Assembly (NCBI GenBank): GCA_029721435.1
Contig: CM056574.1
Span: 32,568,001 to 32,632,000 of the forward strand
Origin: Gymnothorax reevesii
Lineage: Eukaryota; Chordata; Actinopteri; Anguilliformes; Muraenidae
Reading direction: 5' to 3'
DNA length: 64,000 bases
Shown here: piece by piece, positions 60,026-64,000 of the stretch
Layout of the letters: the number at the start of each line of letters is the position of its first letter
Position numbering within the stretch: position 1 is the stretch's first letter
Program-made: the position numbers and the translations under genes
Notes under the pieces: generated by a model
Seen by the model: the letters and a program-made list of their open reading frames with translations, nothing else
What the model was told of the DNA's origin: nothing
The model's database searches: none

Positions 60026-60560
60026 AGTCACAATGGAACTTGGACTCAGGTACAAACAGTATTTGACGAATAAGGCAAAGTTTATTGCAGCAGAATTCAA
60101 GTAGGCAGAGGTCAAATGCAGGTGGGCAAATTGCAGTACAGAATCACACAGCAAAACCTGCTGTTAAAAAGCAATCGACGGGGTCCAGTTAAAATGGGAG
60201 CAGGCAGGCGGACAAACAGAGAAAGGCTCGTGCAACAAACTTGCGCTGACACACTGACAGACAAAAGCTTAAATGTACAGAGACATGAGTAACAATGTAC
60301 AACTGGTGCAGGAGGAGTGTGAGGAATGAACGGGGGGGGGGGGGTCAGGGGAATAATGAGACAATAGTTGAATAATTGTAATCAATCAACAAAATGAAAC
60401 CCAAACTGACGCAGACTAACAGAATGCAGGGGAAACCAATAGGTAGCAGACATGACACACAAAAAGGAGATTTCAACTGAAGCATGTGGACACTGGAAAA
60501 AAAGATGAACACAGAGACACCAAAATGACGTAAAAATCAAACATGACAAACAGTATGACA
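60026..60560 (-). mobile_element. LTR-like element (solo LTR, minus orientation)
   Basis: Read on the minus strand it opens TGTCATACTGTTTGTCATG, includes CATTTAAGC as a TATA-like element near 60270, AATAAA (complement of 60081-60086) followed by a T/G-rich region, and ends TTGTGACT, one base from TGACA, the mirror of the start. A C/G run lies at 60331-60342. The 535-bp length suits a solo LTR. No clear duplication was found. Confidence 0.5.
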
Positions 60561-61074
60561 CAGATTCTACAGACACACAAACAAGTAAGCACATGTATGT
60601 CATTCCTGGGCTCTGGCCGCGGAGAATCATTATTCTTTAAATTGTTTTATTTTTGCATCCACAGAAAGTAGTCCATACAAAAGCCAGTTTATACTCTCAG
60701 GAGGGCAGAGTAGACCCACAAGGGAGTCTGACAGAAGGAAGAAGGAATGGCTTCTGAAAGAGAGAGGTGAGACAGGCGGCTGCAAAGAAAAGAGAGGAAT
60801 GCTGTAATTCGCTGTTCTGGATGTCAAAGGGTTCAATTCTCACTTGTCTATGGTGCTCGCAGGGGACTGTGCAACATCAGCAGCTTTCTTTCTCTCAGTG
60901 TTTTTTGCAAATAAAAGGGAGACCGCAAATGGGGAAAGAGTTAGAAAACAGGAAAGAAAAGACGGGTGGAGGTTGAGTTTGCAGAGGCATTACAGTTATC
61001 CTGTTATTTAAAAAAACAGATAGTGACAGAGGGAGAGAAAAGTAAACACAGTGAATAAGTCATTGCATGACTTT
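60561..61074. other. No gene recognised
   Basis: Purine-rich patches at 60730-60770 and 60945-61045. No other feature. Confidence 0.35.
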
Positions 61075-61412
61075 TGTCATGCCCCTTCCCCTGGGCATTC
61101 AGGACTTTTGACCACCTGCCTTCACCTAATTATTCAATTATCTCCCTTGCTCTTTCAGTTAATCGCCTCACTCATTTCCCCTTAGTTAATTAGCACTCCT
61201 TGCCTATTTAAATCTCCCCCACACAGGCAGGTAGCCTTAATATGTAACACCCCTTTTGTTTTGTGCTTTTCAATTGGCCCTGGGGTTTTGTCTGAGTTAT
61301 GTTGCTTCACCTTTCTTTATTTAATAAACATTCATGTCCCTGCATTTGCGTCCTCCCTCTTATGACTCTCCTGGTGTCCTTATTTAACACTTTTGGCCGC
61401 CAGAACGTTACA
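61075..61412 (+). mobile_element. Solo LTR, 338 bp
   Basis: Opens TGTCATGCCCC and ends AACGTTACA, giving TG...CA ends. Internally CTATTTAAATC (about 61205) is TATA-like and AATAAA occurs at 61322-61327. Flanks ACTTT and ATTTT differ at one base, consistent with a 5-bp duplication. No retroelement genes adjoin. This is a typical fish Ty3-type LTR layout. Confidence 0.62.
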
Positions 61413-62197
61413 ATTTTCAGGACATTAAATGAAGCAGTGAAAGTACAGCCTCTCAAACTCAAGGACTACAGCGCTACATAAATCCATAAAATTGAAATAA
61501 ATAATATAGCATGAGTAAATAAATAAAATGTGGGCTCAACACTCATAGCAGATTAAAAATCTCAAGGCACGGGAGTGATTTCAATTTATTGAGCCAGTGT
61601 CATTTTATTTATTGGTCTACGAATGCGAATGAATCGTAACGGTAGAGTGGAAATGCGCCTAAGCTCAGTATATATTATACATATTTTATCAAAAAATCAT
61701 TCCATAAATGGTTCAAAAGGAACATGTGGCACAACATTGAATTTATTACGCTGTTTAAAAGCTTTCTAATCCTGAGATCACATCTGGCCATTCACCGCCT
61801 ATGTTAAGGCTCGCTGACTACAGTGAATGCAGCTTATGTCGCGGGAGGGTTCCGAGAGGAGGGGGAGACAAAATATTTAAATTACTATATTCAAAATGTT
61901 TTCATCGGGGTAAATATAACATCTGCATTATGATTTCAAAGTCATCATGTCTAATGATACATTTGAGTTTGGCAATGGCTTAATATTTTATTTGACTGCT
62001 GCGCTCTGAGATAAAAAGTATCTTTGCAGACATATGGCCTTATGGCCCCTCCCATTTGCTGGAAACTCTGTTACAGATATCTTGGTACATTTTAAACTTT
62101 AGAAGCTAATGACTTTTTTGGGCATTAATAAATTACAGTCCCATATCTGAAAAAGTTGGGATATTATGGTAAATTAAAATTAAAGCTGAAAGCAGCT
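61413..62197. other. No gene recognised
   Basis: AT-rich intergenic sequence; nothing identified. Confidence 0.35.
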
Positions 62198-62303
62198 ATT
62201 TGTAAATTATCTTTGACCTTTAGTACTTTGAAAACAATACAACAGGCTAATGTTAATGTTTCAACCATTTAAATTGCATTGATCTCTTGAAATAAACACT
62301 CTT
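62198..62303. repeat. Direct repeat copy 1 (106 bp), outside the MITE
   Basis: From ATTTGTAAATTATCTTTGAC to GAAATAAACACTCTT it matches 63253-63359 with only a few differences (about 96% identical by eye). Confidence 0.88.
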
Positions 62304-62727
62304 AGATTTAGATTCTTGCAATATTATCAGACAACGTCACTACATACATCACCCGGTCTACTATGCATGTCGACTGCAGAAAGAGAGCCGGAAGAGCTGC
62401 GACCATGTCTTGTTGTGCAGTTAGGCTGGATTTACACTGCGGGTTAAATGTGACACGAATCGGATCTTTTGCTCAAATGCGGCCAATATCCGATCTGTCA
62501 CATGGCTGTGTGAACAGGAAAAAAACACATTGATTCCGCCCTTGATCGGATCCAGGCCTCATTCAAATGAGGTTTTTGTTCGGATATGTATCTGATGTGT
62601 ATCGGATATGTGCCCGTTGTGTAAATGCATATCAACATGCAGATCGGATATTTTGTTTTAAAAAAAGGCCAAGACTAAGGCGGAGTCTTCCGACGCATTT
62701 GCGATGATGCAGGTGATAGATGTGTAA

Positions 62728-62939
62728 AGCTGCTTTCACACCAGACATGAAACTAATTTTTCGCGCGACATATTGCATTCAAAGTCAATGGAAAGTCGCG
62801 AATATACGCGTTTTGCGTGTATTCGCGGCTTTGCATTGACTTTCAATGTGTTGAAGATTATATTTCAATATTTCTCATTATATTCCTCAGTAAATCAGGA
62901 ACCAAATTAATTTGTTTCGCGTCCGGTGTGAAAGCGGCT
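62728..62939. mobile_element. 212-bp Harbinger-like MITE with TAA duplication, nested
   Basis: AGCTGCTTTCACACCAGAC at the left and GTCCGGTGTGAAAGCGGCT at the right are inverted termini with two mismatches; perfect TAA duplications flank them (62725-62727 and 62940-62942). Internally ATTCGCG and CGCGAAT copies and CAAAGTCAATGGAAAGTC / TGACTTTCAATG form further inverted repeats. It lies entirely inside 62424-63394. Confidence 0.82.
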
Positions 62940-63252
62940 TAAAAGGCGTTAACAGGAGAATCAGATGTAGTAGCCTAGGTTACCCAGTGAAATGCTATCA
63001 GCTTGCTTGATGTTTTGATAATTTCTATGACTGTTAGGCCTGCATGCTTTTGTTGCGCTGCACATGCATTTGCTTTTATTTTCGGTAGCCTTCTCAACTG
63101 TGCGCATGTGGATCGCCCAAGACAATGGCCAGGTAGTGAGTGGTGTAAACAAAGGGAATCGAAATGAAACAGATATCACTCTCGCTCAAAACAAGATGTA
63201 AACACACAGTTGAACAAATCGGATATGGGCCTCAAAATCCGATTCAAATCCG

Positions 63253-63359
63253 ATTTGTAAATTATCTTTGACCTTTAGTACTTTGAAAACAATACAACAG
63301 GCCATTAGTTAATGTTTCAACCATTTAAATTGCATTGATCTCTTGAAATAAACATTCTT
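63253..63359. repeat. Direct repeat copy 2 (107 bp), inside the MITE
   Basis: Partner of 62198-62303, offset 1055 bp. It begins in the middle of the CGATTTG repeats of the MITE and ends 19 bp before the right terminus, so flanking DNA has been copied into the MITE by duplication, conversion or template switching. Confidence 0.88.
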
Positions 63360-63395
63360 CTCTGGGCAACGAGACCTGCAGTGTAAATCCAGCCT

Positions 63396-64000
63396 TGGAC
63401 AAGGGGCAGACAAGACATGGGCGCAGCAGGATACAAGAGTCGGGAATCATAGAAAGGCAATACTCGGAAGGCACAAGGAGCTGAGATTTCACCATGCAGA
63501 GTCTAACAAAGTTCCATCTGATGTCTCTCCTTACTATCCCACTGAAATAGCCACGAGAGGAGGCAGGGACTCAGAATGAAATCTCGAATGGAACAGAAAC
63601 ATGTGGGATTAATAAACAAATTATCGAGGACCGGGTTAACAATAATGACTCGAGACAAGACGCTGAGACAGTCAATCAAACTAGACAGTTTAGATTGAGG
63701 TAATCTAAACCTGACGAATAAAAAGCACCACGAAAGAAGCAAACAAAAGCACAGCTTTAAATGCAGTTAATCAGCGAAAGTTTAGGATGGAATTACAAAA
63801 GCTAGAAACACTTGCACTCGCTAATGAGTTAATTAAGGTTAGTACTATGTGACGAAATATATACAATCACCCCCAAATAAGTGCTGGTTAGTACAGGTTA
63901 GTAATTATCCTGTCAGAGAACGCATTCACTCAGAGTTTAGCGAGACCCAGAATTAAGCACAGGGGGAAGCAATGAATGAAATACCACAGCCAAAACCGAA
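63396..64000. other. Window end; possible minus-strand LTR-like sequence
   Basis: No gene is recognised. The base composition and motifs on the minus strand (a TATATATTT at about 63857 and TTTATTAATCCC around 63610) are compatible with part of an LTR, but no ends are visible, so this is only a suggestion. Confidence 0.25.

Larger units (their letters stand above)
62424..63394. mobile_element. MITE with GGCTGGATTTACACTGC ends, carrying a second MITE
   Basis: Perfect 17-bp inverted termini lie at 62424-62440 and 63378-63394. Flanks TTA and TTG differ by one base, compatible with a Harbinger-type TWA duplication. The interior has many CGGATA/ATCCGAT motifs (ATCGGAT near 62459, 62545, 62600; CAAATCGGATATGGG near 63216). 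It contains the 62728-62939 insertion and a copy of flanking sequence (63253-63359). No transposase. Confidence 0.75.

Overview
The window reads as vertebrate nuclear DNA, most likely a teleost fish. It is AT-rich, has almost no coding capacity, and is full of microsatellites, SINEs, solo LTRs, decayed Tc1/mariner transposases and short inverted-repeat transposons (MITEs). A LINE tail with a CGCTCTGGATA stem-loop and (TGTAA)n repeats at 48.39-48.50 kb matches the L2-clade tail described from eels, which weakly hints at an early-branching teleost. No rRNA, tRNA, CRISPR array or bacterial gene is visible.

The only gene I can name is gnao1 (G protein alpha-o) on the minus strand. Coding exon 1 is 23104-23221 and exon 2 is 22848-22890, separated by an intron of only 213 bp. 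Both have clean splice sites and the exact family exon lengths (118 and 43 bp). Upstream of the ATG (about 23.22-23.71 kb) lies a CpG-rich promoter-like block with a CCAAT box, a GC box and a palindromic CRE. Exon 3 was not found, so positions 1-22847 are probably all intron 2, and 23.7-64 kb is the 5' flank of gnao1.

Layout: 0-2.2 kb purine, CA and CCCT simple repeats; 5.9-8.1 kb and 11.5-12.2 kb MITEs; 10.7-10.9 kb a CpG-rich island with splice-donor consensus; 14.9-18.0 kb CA/TG repeats and a MITE split by a SINE; 19.25-20.79 kb a 25-bp minisatellite with a ~400-bp higher-order period; 22.8-23.7 kb gnao1 5' end; 24.3-27.8 kb a three-unit ~915-bp tandem repeat split by a hAT-like insertion; 28-37 kb scattered MITEs, LINE fragments and a solo LTR; 38.7-44.0 kb a nested composite in which a Tc1 element was entered by a solo LTR (itself entered by a mariner), a tRNA-SINE and a second mariner fragment; 44.9-46.2 kb a second Tc1 relic; 47-64 kb a SINE, an L2 tail, Harbinger-like MITEs (one inside another), LTRs and quiet sequence.

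I see no operon-like or defence-like novel system. What is most informative is the insertion stratigraphy, the minisatellite organisation, the tandem 915-bp array and the unusually compact first intron of gnao1. All family names for repeats are inferred from termini, target duplications and recognisable transposase motifs, not from searches.
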